Below are positions 36,313 to 44,890 of a stretch of 64,000 nucleotides of DNA, one piece after another (positions within the stretch are counted from its first letter, which is position 1; every line of letters starts with the position of its first letter). The notes beneath the pieces were generated by a model. That model worked only from the letters and a program-made list of their open reading frames with translations. It was not told the DNA's origin and did no database searches. The DNA comes from Alistipes timonensis. GTDB lineage: Bacteria > Bacteroidota > Bacteroidia > Bacteroidales > Muribaculaceae. Both the position numbers and the translations under genes were made by a program. The stretch spans positions 62,001-126,000 of the forward strand of contig JAMPHO010000002.1 in NCBI GenBank assembly GCA_023663385.1. Reading direction: 5' to 3'.

Positions 36313-37398
36313 TTATGCCAAATTAACCAGCCACTTCACTTGCTTGGTTGATCCCGTTCGGTAGAGAATCTGCTTGTTCTTTAGAGATTTTATTACACGG
36401 TCAATAGTGCTGGTGGAAAGACCGGTGGTTGCAGCAAGTTGTAAGATGGAGATACTTGTATCTGCCATTATAGCTTTTAACACAGCTCTTTCTTTTAGTG
36501 ATAGGCCTTCGGGAAGTCTGTCTAAAACATCATTTTGAGGTTTCAACGTTTCTGAAACGTCATTTTGAGGTTTCTCGGATTGCCAACGGATGTGTAAATA
36601 GCGGTTTTTCAGTTCATTAGCCTCACCTAAAAGAAGATTGCGTAAGAATAGTTGAAGATATTTGGTGATTGGCTCTATTTCTTTGGCCACATTGCGATAG
36701 TTGGCGCGGACGAGGGCGTTGCGGAAGTACCATGAATGAGCCTTGAACATATCATTCTCGGCCTTGTAACCCAATGAGCGAAGATATTTGATGGTGAAGA
36801 CCGCAGTGGTTCTGGTATTGCCTTCGGGGAAAGGATGTATCTGCCACAATCCGGATATGAAGCGGGCGAGATGTTCGATTATCTGCTCTTGTGACAAGCC
36901 TCTATAGGAGAATTTCCGCTCTTGCTCCAAGTCATATTCAATGGTGCGGACAAGGTCTTCATTCGGGCCATAAAGTACCGAAGCACCATCGAGCACCCAT
37001 TCCTTCTTGGTGATGTCATAACGGCGGAACTCACCGGCGTGTTTCATTGCACCCTTGAATATGCGGCGATGTATGCCTGACAGTCCGGCCACACTGAACA
37101 CAAAAGCATCAGTCGAAAGTTCACGCACAATATTCTTTGACACCTCGTCGGCCTCTTTTATGTCTTCAGGTATCTCACGGGCCGCTTCGCTCTGATAATA
37201 TGTTTTGATGAGCCTATCAACGCCATCAATGTCAAGTTCCCCTTCGATGTGGCGCTTGGCTGTCTCGATGAGATAGTCTGACACCTTCAAGCCGTCAACC
37301 TTTTGCAGTCCGATAGCCGTCTGCCACAGATTTGCCCTCTCTTTAGGACCTGGCTCGGCGGTGCGTAGATATTGTTCAAACTCATCGTAGTGCTCCAT
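36313..37398 (-). CDS. Fic-family protein with C-terminal winged helix
   Basis: A 361-residue Fic protein, likely an AMP-transferase acting on a protein target. The active-site motif is HPFPEGNTRT (188-197), with Glu instead of the usual Asp and NTR instead of NGR, a variant seen in one Fic subgroup. An inhibitory-helix-like segment RHIEGELD lies at 49-56, but the usual Ser/Thr four residues before its Glu is Lys48. The C-terminus (about 300-361) is a winged HTH, preceded by a duplicated LKPQNDV-type linker. It may bind its own DNA. It is flanked by two relic coding tails. Confidence 0.85.
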   Translation of the reverse strand: MEHYDEFEQYLRTAEPGPKERANLWQTAIGLQKVDGLKVSDYLIETAKRHIEGELDIDGVDRLIKTYYQSEAAREIPEDIKEADEVSKNIVRELSTDAFVFSVAGLSGIHRRIFKGAMKHAGEFRRYDITKKEWVLDGASVLYGPNEDLVRTIEYDLEQERKFSYRGLSQEQIIEHLARFISGLWQIHPFPEGNTRTTAVFTIKYLRSLGYKAENDMFKAHSWYFRNALVRANYRNVAKEIEPITKYLQLFLRNLLLGEANELKNRYLHIRWQSEKPQNDVSETLKPQNDVLDRLPEGLSLKERAVLKAIMADTSISILQLAATTGLSTSTIDRVIKSLKNKQILYRTGSTKQVKWLVNLA

Positions 37399-37430
37399 AA
37401 ATGCAAATTTAAGAGAAATATTTTATAAAA

Positions 37431-37469
37431 CAAAATGGAGTGTAAACCAAACGGCTACACTCCATTTTG
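37431..37469. terminator. Hairpin between the DUF2971 gene and fic
   Basis: Perfect 14-bp arms CAAAATGGAGTGTA (37431-37444) and its complement (37456-37469), A/T-rich flanks. On the minus strand it follows the DUF2971 gene and precedes fic, so the two genes are probably separate transcripts. Confidence 0.7.
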
Positions 37470-37483
37470 AACTTATAATTTTA

Positions 37484-37600
37484 GAACTCACTTGACTTCC
37501 TCGAAAGTAAAACATATTGTAATTCAGTGTTATATGAATCTATGTTCCAAATTTGACTACTATATAATCTATCTATATCAATCTAAATCAATCGCAGACA
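37484..37600 (-). pseudogene. Relic of a coding tail, copy B (upstream of fic)
   Basis: The minus strand reads a decayed version of copy A: after an in-frame stop it gives LNYNMFYFRGSQV, aligned with the IYIRGSQVR end of copy A, and the more upstream FGT-like part is interrupted by stops. Similarity to copy A extends over roughly 110 bases. It lies between the DUF2971 gene and the hairpin before fic. Confidence 0.45.
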
Positions 37601-37602
37601 GA

Positions 37603-38391
37603 TTAGACTTGTAAAGGATGGATTTCCAATTTGAATTGATTAGGGTGTGTACGGCATTTATAAAACTGAACATGGTCTAAGGACTTATTCTGCCTTACAA
37701 TTTCGATGATTTGAGATTGCTTGTCCACCTCTGCATTACATCCAAATATTACATTTCTCAAAGATTCAGGATCGAAACAATGGTAGCCAAATTGTGGCTT
37801 GCATACTCTTACCTCTTGTTCGTATTCCCAATCTTTGGATTTAGTCCGGAGCACATCTGTAGTAAACCTCTTATCAGTAAATTCAAGATTTGGATATTCT
37901 TCAGAATAAACTACATTGACAGGGTACACAAAAAATTCAGGATCAACCAGTGTATCAAATTCTAAGCATATACCCTTATGGGAGTTAGCGTAATGCGACC
38001 ACATCAAAATATTCGCATTATTCGGAGTAAAGCACTTAACACCACTTTTGTTCATCACGTCATCAATGGCTTGTTTAGCCAATCCTGTCCCCAATTTTAT
38101 AATGCCTTCTCGAATGATTTCGTAATCAGCTGGCGTTGCATTTTCAGCATGAGTTGCAAGATACAATGCTAATTCCTCTTCAGATGGAATATGAGGGTAT
38201 ATCTTGCAATCGAAAGGGTCATTAAAATATGCTGGAGAAGAGAACCATAACTTGCAATCTTCAAATACGGGTTTCACTCTCTCCTCTAGTAAATCTATAG
38301 GCATATAGGTATATAGAGTTCTCCGAAGCCGTCCGCTTTTAATCATCTTTTCCACTAGAGGAATTAGTGCTTGTGGTCTATATTGTTTCAT
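37603..38391 (-). CDS. DUF2971 protein
   Basis: A 262-residue soluble protein. Family marks of DUF2971 are LWFSSPAYFNDPFDCK (about 48-63), MWSHYANSHKGICLEFD (about 128-145) and DWEYEQEVRV (about 195-205). Members are scattered in bacterial accessory and defence islands; biochemical function is unknown to me. Its neighbours here, an Mrr-like nuclease operon and fic, are also typical of such islands. It is separated from the upstream gene by 49 bases, so it may share that transcript. Confidence 0.8.
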   Translation of the reverse strand: MKQYRPQALIPLVEKMIKSGRLRRTLYTYMPIDLLEERVKPVFEDCKLWFSSPAYFNDPFDCKIYPHIPSEEELALYLATHAENATPADYEIIREGIIKLGTGLAKQAIDDVMNKSGVKCFTPNNANILMWSHYANSHKGICLEFDTLVDPEFFVYPVNVVYSEEYPNLEFTDKRFTTDVLRTKSKDWEYEQEVRVCKPQFGYHCFDPESLRNVIFGCNAEVDKQSQIIEIVRQNKSLDHVQFYKCRTHPNQFKLEIHPLQV

Positions 38392-38440
38392 TTTTAGTAA
38401 TGACTTTAATGTGGTTGCTAATTATTTTGATGTTTTGATT

Positions 38441-40123
38441 CTAATCGTGTTTTAGAAATCCAAAATTAAGAAAATCCGGGAACCAATCGGTCTTATAATG
38501 AATATGAGCCAGATATACTAAGAATGGGAATGGCGTATTTATAGTTCTCAACGGAATAGATTTAAATTCCTTCTTGAAACACTTTGGTAAATCCTCTAAT
38601 TTCTCAGGTAAATTGATACATGCTTCAATAGATAGTTCCGTATGTAATTGATGTTTGAACAGACTGATTTCTAAATCGTCAGACTCTATTGGATAGCATA
38701 CTTGGAGGTTGGTGTTGGATTCTAAAATTAGGTTTCTGAGAGCTGCATATGAGTCTTCTAAATCATAACAATATAGCAACTCTATTAGATGCATCAAAAA
38801 TAATGATGATTTGTCGTTATATTGAGATGATTTTTTGAATAAACTACGTGCTAATTCTTTCGTATTGCTATATAATTCAGGGAACATATCGTTATTTCGC
38901 TTCCTGAGAATGATATTTGACGCAATACGTAAAATCCATCTTCCTAATTTAGCCATTTCTTGTTCCGATTGCATAGAGTAATTCCAAATATGACGAATAG
39001 TTAATAGCAATGGGATTGAATGGGTATCCAATAGTGGAATGTCAAAGCCGGAATTATTATCTATTATCTGCTCGATTATTCTGAGACAAGTCTTTTTGTA
39101 GCCTTGTTTTTTATCCTCGGGTACAAGTAGATATTCTACAGCAATTTGGTAATATATCACATCACCGATAAAATCAAAACAACGAAGTGGATATAAGATA
39201 CGTTCAGTCGCAAAACCATTAAACATATATAAACCCTTATACTGTATTGCAAGAGGCAATATCTTATTTAGGTATTGAGTATATATGTCCAATTGAACCT
39301 GAAGAATTTTATAAAACAGTTTTATGATATAAACCTCTTTTTCCAACTTGTTTTTTAAAATCCATTCCCATGTTTTTAATACTGCACGATCAGCAGCACG
39401 CTTTGAGGGTAGTAAGTTTTTGTTTACCGTCCCTTCCTTGAAGAGGATCGCTACCATTAAAACTATGGATGAAAATGCCTGAGTGACTCTTCTTCTTTGT
39501 TTCTTTGAAGAAGGACAGTTTTGAAGTTGAATATCGACTAGTCTATCAAAATCATCTGTACGCCAACCAGGAGCATCATGTATGGCTAATATTTTCTTTA
39601 CTAAGCGATATGATTCCTCATTCCTATATAAACATTCATCAAATAGGAATTCATGAAATAAGTCGGTGAGTTTTTCTATATCCCACCGTTCAAATCCTCC
39701 ATGCGGAAATTCATCCTCAATAAAACCATCAAAAGTAGGTCGAGTATTTTCTTTTAAAAGGCCATTGTGTACAAATACAATTTTTTTTGGTAGTTTATTA
39801 AAGCCAGGGATAGATGAGTCCCTATAGGCGGCATATTTTGCAGCGAGAATTGAATCTCTGACCCCATCCTTAACGCTGAAAGTCGAGTCATTAATATCCT
39901 TTGCAGCCTCCCCTTTAAGTTCAAAATACCATTTGCATTTACAGCCACTTTCATCTAATCCGACAGCTACAATATCCTTTCCATATTGAGACTGTCCTTT
40001 GGAATTTTTAGGCGTTGAAATGATTCGATATCCCATACTCTGCAACAGCATAGGAAAGACGTAGTCAAGTTCGTTGTCCTCTTTAAGGGATTCTAAATAA
40101 TCCCGAATTACACGTTTATTCAT
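38441..40123 (-). CDS. Mrr-like PD-(D/E)XK nuclease with large helical C-terminus
   Basis: A 560-residue protein using the start MNKRVIRDYL, whose ATG overlaps the upstream stop as ATGA; a start seven codons earlier is less economical. The N-terminus has a restriction-endonuclease-like core: YVFPMLLQSMGY, then D50 in QYGKDIVAV, and E68-L-K70 in WYFELKGE, matching the D...ExK arrangement of Mrr/REase-type nucleases. The rest (about 150-560) is helical without a motif I recognise. Coupled to the next gene upstream (40120-41100), it looks like a two-component system; a defence role is inference. Confidence 0.7.
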   Translation of the reverse strand: MNKRVIRDYLESLKEDNELDYVFPMLLQSMGYRIISTPKNSKGQSQYGKDIVAVGLDESGCKCKWYFELKGEAAKDINDSTFSVKDGVRDSILAAKYAAYRDSSIPGFNKLPKKIVFVHNGLLKENTRPTFDGFIEDEFPHGGFERWDIEKLTDLFHEFLFDECLYRNEESYRLVKKILAIHDAPGWRTDDFDRLVDIQLQNCPSSKKQRRRVTQAFSSIVLMVAILFKEGTVNKNLLPSKRAADRAVLKTWEWILKNKLEKEVYIIKLFYKILQVQLDIYTQYLNKILPLAIQYKGLYMFNGFATERILYPLRCFDFIGDVIYYQIAVEYLLVPEDKKQGYKKTCLRIIEQIIDNNSGFDIPLLDTHSIPLLLTIRHIWNYSMQSEQEMAKLGRWILRIASNIILRKRNNDMFPELYSNTKELARSLFKKSSQYNDKSSLFLMHLIELLYCYDLEDSYAALRNLILESNTNLQVCYPIESDDLEISLFKHQLHTELSIEACINLPEKLEDLPKCFKKEFKSIPLRTINTPFPFLVYLAHIHYKTDWFPDFLNFGFLKHD

Positions 40124-41100
40124 AACTCGTTTGTAGAATTCCAATCTGAATAGATGTTTATAGACTGCATATGCTCTTCAAAAGGAGATTGAGAAGATAG
40201 TAGCATTGGAGAAGTCGTGGATACGGTAATTTTTGCTAAAGGTTGCACTGTTCCATCAGGCTGGCGCCAACCGCCTCCGCGTCCCAATGCAATTAATGGA
40301 AAAAGTTCTAGGAAAGGAGCCCTGTGTTTTTGATCTTGGATATCCATTATATCTTGCATATACTCTCTCTCGGAACGTTTAGTTTCCTCAAAAATATCAG
40401 GGAAATAATACTCTGAATATAATTCAGGACAATTGTGAAATATCTCAAATCTATGTTCTAATGTTTTTAGGAACTTTTTATAAATCTGAAATTCCTTTGT
40501 CCTACGAAAACGGTGCTTTTTAAGATGCTTTACGATTAAACTATAATAGTTTAATGAATATGTTTGCATCACCATAAGAAAACATCGCCTCACTTTAACG
40601 GAATCCGAGTCCAATGTTTCCATTATTAGAGGAATACGTGTTTCTCCTGACACCCAGTCCTGGGTCAATGATATTAGGCACTTAATTTGTTGTTCTTCAG
40701 AATACGTAATTACATTAAGTTCATCTGGCTTAACATTAAAAGAATCAATAAGTTTTCTCCCAATAATTCGTGTAGCACCGTTATTAGATATTGTCAGTTC
40801 AAAAATAAACCCTATCGGTCGAATATTTTTGCGAATGATAACATCATTTATATAGTTGTAAATACTATCGCTTAAATTATGTAAGCGATGCTGTTCAACG
40901 AGTTTGTCGATTATGTCTTTAATAATTGATAACCCAAAATGAGACTGGATGTCATAGCGATTCAACATTGCGCTCAATTCGTTATCCGAAGTATCGGGAC
41001 TTAGCGCAGCCTTTCGAGCAAGGTCATAAAACTTGTCAGAATCAGTACTGTCTAATGTTGCCTGCTTATATAATTCGTAAGCCCTCATGTCATTTACCAC
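40120..41100 (-). CDS. Helical protein of unknown function, partner of the Mrr-like nuclease
   Basis: A 326-residue protein, first gene of the operon, overlapping the nuclease gene by four bases. It is predominantly helical and may contain HEAT-like repeats (a segment around LDSDSVKVRRCFLMVMQTYS). The last ~55 residues change character: a Gly-rich GRGGGWRQPDG turn and a Ser/Thr-rich tail. No enzymatic motif or membrane segment is visible. I do not recognise it. The coupling implies a joint role with the nuclease, for example sensing or target choice. Confidence 0.65.
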   Translation of the reverse strand: MVNDMRAYELYKQATLDSTDSDKFYDLARKAALSPDTSDNELSAMLNRYDIQSHFGLSIIKDIIDKLVEQHRLHNLSDSIYNYINDVIIRKNIRPIGFIFELTISNNGATRIIGRKLIDSFNVKPDELNVITYSEEQQIKCLISLTQDWVSGETRIPLIMETLDSDSVKVRRCFLMVMQTYSLNYYSLIVKHLKKHRFRRTKEFQIYKKFLKTLEHRFEIFHNCPELYSEYYFPDIFEETKRSEREYMQDIMDIQDQKHRAPFLELFPLIALGRGGGWRQPDGTVQPLAKITVSTTSPMLLSSQSPFEEHMQSINIYSDWNSTNEL

Positions 41101-41268
41101 ACTATGTTATTTTTTTAAGTTAATAGCCACATAACTAATAAATAAATCTAGATTCTTTTGAAATCCTTCCAAATCTGCTTATATTACATATTTGTAAAGC
41201 TATAATCGATTGTGTATTCTAACCATGAGCAGATTACGTTCGTGGAAATAAAGCCAGGTTAAAGTATT

Positions 41269-41466
41269 TTACATACAGGCTATTAAAGATCTCATATCAA
41301 TGTCAAGGAGTTTTGCAATACGGTTCAATGTATATAGGTCAGGCTGGCTTACGTTAGTACACCATTTGGAAACCGTGGAAGGGTTCTTTCCTAACTCTTC
41401 AGCCAACCACTTACTTGTCTTTTTCTTTTCGACAAGTACTACTTTGAGACGATTTAAATCTTCCAT
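41269..41466 (-). CDS. XRE-type HTH regulator, small
   Basis: A 65-residue one-domain DNA-binding protein: KTSKWLAEELGKNPSTVSKWC is the HTH and QPDLYTLNRIAKLLDIDMRSLI the typical Cro/CI closing helices. It is divergent from the recombination operon that starts at 41752, so it may control that operon. The 285-base gap between them shows no other gene. Confidence 0.8.
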   Translation of the reverse strand: MEDLNRLKVVLVEKKKTSKWLAEELGKNPSTVSKWCTNVSQPDLYTLNRIAKLLDIDMRSLIACM

Positions 41467-41751
41467 AACTCATGAATTGTGATTTGAACGCAAAGATAGT
41501 GAAATCTATTGAGATTCTTGTCTCATATGCTCTACAACATAAATATAATTATAGAAATTTGCAAGCCGTCAAACTCCTTAATAATGAAAATATTCTATAA
41601 TTTATATTTGTTATTTGGTTAATTTGGGCAGTGAAGCCGGAGTTAACCGCTTTTATTTTATGCCGTTTTGCATACATCCTAATGCCTTATATATGTAATA
41701 GTAAAGAAAAATCAATAAAACAAATATAATCAACAATTTAACTCCTAAGAC

Positions 41752-41919
41752 ATGGATAAATGTATCAAGATTCTGAAGGTGGCCGCCTATGTTGGCGAAG
41801 TCATCGTAGCAAGTTCGATCATCGCTGAGATGATTGACAAACTCCGTAGCCGTAAGGCCGCAACTCAAATGGCTGCCGCAGAAGCGACACCCGAAAATCT
41901 CCAAACTAATCCTGCGTAA
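41752..41919 (+). CDS. Small protein (55 aa), possibly membrane-associated
   Basis: ATG at 41752 opens a 55-codon frame: MDKCIKILKVAAYVGEVIVA, then SSIIAEMIDKLRSRKAATQ and an Ala/Glu-rich end. Residues 7-27 could be a short membrane or amphipathic helix. It starts the plus-strand operon after the divergent HTH gene. It is not similar to a family I know. The coding signal is only the open frame and position, so confidence is moderate. Confidence 0.5.
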   Translation: MDKCIKILKVAAYVGEVIVASSIIAEMIDKLRSRKAATQMAAAEATPENLQTNPA

Positions 41920-41920
41920 T

Positions 41921-42037
41921 GTGTCGAAGTATGACCAAGTGTCAGAACCGACAATTGCGATTCTCGAATTGGCTCTTGCCATTTTGAAAGGAGTAAAGAA
42001 GCTCCGCCAAGTATTCACGAAAAAGAAAATATCTTAA
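41921..42037 (+). CDS. Possible very small protein with GTG start
   Basis: A GTG one base after the preceding stop opens 38 codons: SKYDQVSEPTIAILELALAI, then LKGVKKLRQVFTKKKIS. It is an amphipathic helix with a basic end. The same frame is open back to an ATG at 41834, but that start lies inside the previous gene. Coupled translation with the 55-residue gene is plausible. Confidence 0.4.
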   Translation: MSKYDQVSEPTIAILELALAILKGVKKLRQVFTKKKIS

Positions 42038-42060
42038 CCGTAATGCTTGGCGGAGTTTCT
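42001..42060 (+). terminator. Hairpin after the two small genes
   Basis: GCTCCGCCAAG (42001-42011) pairs with CTTGGCGGAGT (42046-42056; a G-T pair at the base), followed by TTCTCTTTCTC. The second arm covers an ATG at 42043 in the frame of the next gene, which supports the later start of that gene at 42112. Confidence 0.5.
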
Positions 42061-42111
42061 CTTTCTCTGTCCGTTCTGAATTTCCAACAACCTCAAAACT
42101 CCCAAACAACA

Positions 42112-43041
42112 ATGGAAGACAAACACCCCAATTTTATCGAAGGTAATGCCAATGCTATCACGCTTGGCGACCTCCGAAACAAGTGTATCGTGCCGACATG
42201 GGCTACGAACCAACTCACTATCTCACATCCTGCTTTTATCGAGACTGTCCTCGCCGCTGCTCAGGCTTCTTTCGCAGGACATACGGTAAATGCTCCTGAA
42301 ATCCGAGTATCACATCCGGTGCTCGGTCGTGTTCCGGGTGCAATCCATAAGAAAACCACAGAACTACTTGATTCAGACCGCACTCTCTACTTTCAAAGAA
42401 TGTGTTTCTGCATCGCTGTGTCTATCAATGACATCATCAACGGCAACGAAACCAATGTAGTTGTTGGTGGTGTCCGCGCTCTCAACAATGAGAATCTAAG
42501 CTCACGCCCTAAAAGCGAGGTGTTTAAACTCTTCGCGGGGGTATCGGTAAAAGTTTGCTGCAACCAGTGTGTATTTGGCGCAGACTACATCGACAAATTC
42601 GAGGCTATGTCAGAATCTGAGATATTTGACGGTGCCTGTAAACTCTTCCGCAACTTCGACCCTGTGTCAAACAAGCGGAAACTGGAACTTCTCGGTAATA
42701 CTACCATGACTACCGAGGACTTCACTCATGTGATAGGCAGAATGCGCCTATATGAAGCACTGCCTATGGCCAAGCGCAATCAACTTGGGCTCCCGGCAAT
42801 TACACTCGGAGACCAAGCACTTAATTCAGCGACCCGAGGCTTCGTAGCCAATAAGGACTTCGGCTGTCGCGAAGACGGAACTATCACCATGTGGTCGTTC
42901 CTCAATCTGCTCACGGAAGCAAATAAGGCCAGTTATATCGACCGTTTCCTTGCCCGTGAAGTCAATGCAATGGATACCGCAATAGGTATCTGCAACGCTC
43001 TCAATGGCGCAGACACTCCCTATCAGTGGTTTATCCGCTGA
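42112..43041 (+). CDS. DUF3871 family protein
   Basis: A 309-residue protein from MEDKHPNFIEGNA; an in-frame ATG at 42043 lies in a hairpin arm and was not chosen. The sequence pattern (PTWATNQLTISHPAFIE, then ISHPVLGRVP-like RVSHPVLGRVPGAIHK, then RMCFCIAVSIND, and LPMAKRNQLGLPAITLGDQ) is that of DUF3871, a family of Bacteroidetes mobile elements. Its role is unknown; the position directly before a single-strand annealing protein suggests a DNA-processing function. Confidence 0.8.
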   Translation: MEDKHPNFIEGNANAITLGDLRNKCIVPTWATNQLTISHPAFIETVLAAAQASFAGHTVNAPEIRVSHPVLGRVPGAIHKKTTELLDSDRTLYFQRMCFCIAVSINDIINGNETNVVVGGVRALNNENLSSRPKSEVFKLFAGVSVKVCCNQCVFGADYIDKFEAMSESEIFDGACKLFRNFDPVSNKRKLELLGNTTMTTEDFTHVIGRMRLYEALPMAKRNQLGLPAITLGDQALNSATRGFVANKDFGCREDGTITMWSFLNLLTEANKASYIDRFLAREVNAMDTAIGICNALNGADTPYQWFIR

Positions 43042-43049
43042 ATCAATCT

Positions 43050-43095
43050 GAGGGGGCTTAACACTAAAATCAATATGTGTTAGGCCCTCTCTTTT
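43050..43095 (+). terminator. Intergenic hairpin after DUF3871
   Basis: GAGGGGGCTTAACAC pairs with GTGTTAGGCCCTCTC (one mismatch and one shift) and is followed by TTTTCG. It sits inside what looks like one operon, so it may attenuate rather than end transcription. Confidence 0.55.
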
Positions 43096-43125
43096 CGTTT
43101 AACCACAATTTTAACAAAAACCGAT

Positions 43126-43887
43126 ATGCCACAAGTAATCGACTTTACAAGCGATGAGTTTATCATGGATGAACCCGTTGCCAACTCAAAGGAGGAGCTT
43201 TTCACAAAGGCTCTCAACTTTGAAATTCCGAAAGAGAAAATCGAAACAATCTCCAGCAAGGATGGAGGACGCTCACTTTCGTACATCTCATGGAGCTATG
43301 CATGGGGAATCTTCAAGCAGCTTTATCCCGATGCCCGATATGAGGTAGTCAAGAATCCTCAGACCAACTTGCCCTACTTCTACGATCAGGAAGCAGGTAT
43401 AATGGTCTATACTCGTATCACCGCCAATCACGAAACCCACGAAATGTGGCTCTATGTGATGGACAATCAGAATCAAGCCATGCGTTTCGTTCCATACACT
43501 TACAAACAATGGAACAGCAAGAACCGTGCATGGGAAGATCGTGGCGTAAGAGCCGCAACCATGGCAGATGTGAACAAGACTTTGATGCGTAGTTTAGTCA
43601 AAAATATGAGCATCTTCGGATTCGGCCTTAACATATATGCCGGTTCAGATCTTCCCGACTTCGATATCGCACAGGAGTCAAAGGAAGAAAAGCCTCGCGC
43701 CACCAAGAAACGGACCACTCAGAAAGACCGTTTCGCAGCTATCAAGGCCGCTATCAATGCCGCTCCAGACACCAATTCACTTGTAATCCTCTACAACAGC
43801 CATGTGCAAGAAGTAGAGGCGAACCCCGAGATAAAGCAACTCTTCACTGACCGTAAAGGAGAATTGCTTGCTCCACAAGTAGCTTGA
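43126..43887 (+). CDS. DUF1071-family single-strand annealing protein
   Basis: A 253-residue recombinase-type protein. Diagnostic pieces are LSYISWSYAWGIFKQLYPDA (about 48-67), the VMDNQNQAM strand (about 109-117), and the RSLVKNMSIFGFGLNIYAG motif (about 150-168), which match DUF1071, a group of phage annealing proteins related to the ERF/Rad52-like SSAPs. The C-terminus is a basic linker (RATKKRTTQKDR) plus a small helical domain. It is followed five bases later by an exonuclease gene, the classic SSAP-exonuclease pair. Confidence 0.82.
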   Translation: MPQVIDFTSDEFIMDEPVANSKEELFTKALNFEIPKEKIETISSKDGGRSLSYISWSYAWGIFKQLYPDARYEVVKNPQTNLPYFYDQEAGIMVYTRITANHETHEMWLYVMDNQNQAMRFVPYTYKQWNSKNRAWEDRGVRAATMADVNKTLMRSLVKNMSIFGFGLNIYAGSDLPDFDIAQESKEEKPRATKKRTTQKDRFAAIKAAINAAPDTNSLVILYNSHVQEVEANPEIKQLFTDRKGELLAPQVA

Positions 43888-43891
43888 CTCT

Positions 43892-44797
43892 ATGCGAATA
43901 CATCTTAACGATTCAGGTGTGCTCTTCAATTCCGAGGAGCATACCTATCTCTTAGGGGATAAATATCTCTCAGGTATAACCCCGGTGATAGAGCGTCAGC
44001 TTTACCCAAACACCTACGATGGCATTCCAGAAACGGTTATTAAACGAGCCGCTGATTATGGGAGTGCCGTACATGAAGAACTCGACCGGTTCGATACCCT
44101 CTGGGAAAATTCAGGCAGTCAGGAAGTCGCCGACTATATCCAGCTATGCGCTGAAAATGGTCTTACCCATGAAGCATCGGAATACACAGTCACAGATGGC
44201 GAGAACTACGCCAGCAATATTGACAAGGTATTCCGGGTATCGGACAATGAGTTTGACTTGGCTGATGTCAAGACCTACTCAACTCTCGATTCTGAACGAT
44301 TCGACAAAGCTCGCTGGCAATTAAGCCTGTATGGGATGATGTTTGAATCTCTCAATCCCAAAGCAAAGGTGCGCAATCTATATATAATTCACCTACGCAA
44401 CAAGAACAGCCATATCTGCCAACTAATTCCTGTAAGCAGAATCCCGGCTGACATCTGTGCCGAGCTGCTTTCCGCCGATCTTAACGGCGAGCAATTCGTA
44501 AATCCGTATGCCATTCCCGATGAAATCAAATCACAGGAAGAGCATATCCGAGACTTGATTCTCACAAAACAAGCAACCGAACAGGAACTTGCCGAATTGA
44601 AATCAAGCATTCTGACAATCATGGAAGCCCAAGGAGTGAAATCCTATCAGGGCGACCATATCCGAATCACCCGAAAACTTCCAACCACGCGCTCGTCATT
44701 CGTTATGGCTGCGTTCAAGGAAGCAAATCCTACCATCGACCTCGAACCATATATGCGCACAAGCAATGTGGCCGGGAGCGTGACTATAACCATTTAG
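43892..44797 (+). CDS. PD-(D/E)XK exonuclease, recombination partner
   Basis: A 301-residue nuclease. Motifs in order are YGSAVHEELDRF (about 52-63; the GxxxH helix of RecB/YqaJ-type enzymes), ASNIDKVF and FDLADVKTYS (Asp ... D-x-K, about 108-131), and RWQLSLYGMMF (the QxxxY helix). The C-terminus has a coiled-coil-like segment (KQATEQELAELKSSIL) and a short end domain. With the DUF1071 protein it forms a two-component recombination system like lambda Exo-Beta. Confidence 0.8.
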   Translation: MRIHLNDSGVLFNSEEHTYLLGDKYLSGITPVIERQLYPNTYDGIPETVIKRAADYGSAVHEELDRFDTLWENSGSQEVADYIQLCAENGLTHEASEYTVTDGENYASNIDKVFRVSDNEFDLADVKTYSTLDSERFDKARWQLSLYGMMFESLNPKAKVRNLYIIHLRNKNSHICQLIPVSRIPADICAELLSADLNGEQFVNPYAIPDEIKSQEEHIRDLILTKQATEQELAELKSSILTIMEAQGVKSYQGDHIRITRKLPTTRSSFVMAAFKEANPTIDLEPYMRTSNVAGSVTITI

Positions 44798-44822
44798 CTT
44801 GAAACATAGCAACAACCAACCG

Positions 44823-44868
44823 GAGAGGGAGGTAGCCCGTAAAAAGGCTGTCTCCCTTTCTCTTTTGT
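44823..44868 (+). terminator. Intergenic hairpin after the exonuclease gene
   Basis: GAGAGGGAGGTAGCC (44823-44837) pairs imperfectly with GGCTGTCTCCCTTTCTC (44846-44862), followed by TTTTG. Same type as the hairpins at 43050 and 48072. Confidence 0.6.
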
Positions 44869-44890
44869 AGAACTTTCAAATTTCAGAAAA

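Larger units (their letters stand above)
35921..36322. repeat. Pair of ~34-bp direct repeats, 369 bases apart
   Basis: CAAATGCAAACCAATCAATA followed by AGAGTTATGCCA (35921-35952) recurs with three changes at 36290-36321, where it runs into the end of the fic gene. The first copy sits directly beside the IS21-like tandem repeats. This suggests a duplication or insertion footprint. Confidence 0.55.

Noticed and set aside
41653..42018. Minus-strand frame of 121 codons
   Set aside because: It opposes the two small plus-strand genes and has no motif; the plus-strand frames have better spacing and coupling.
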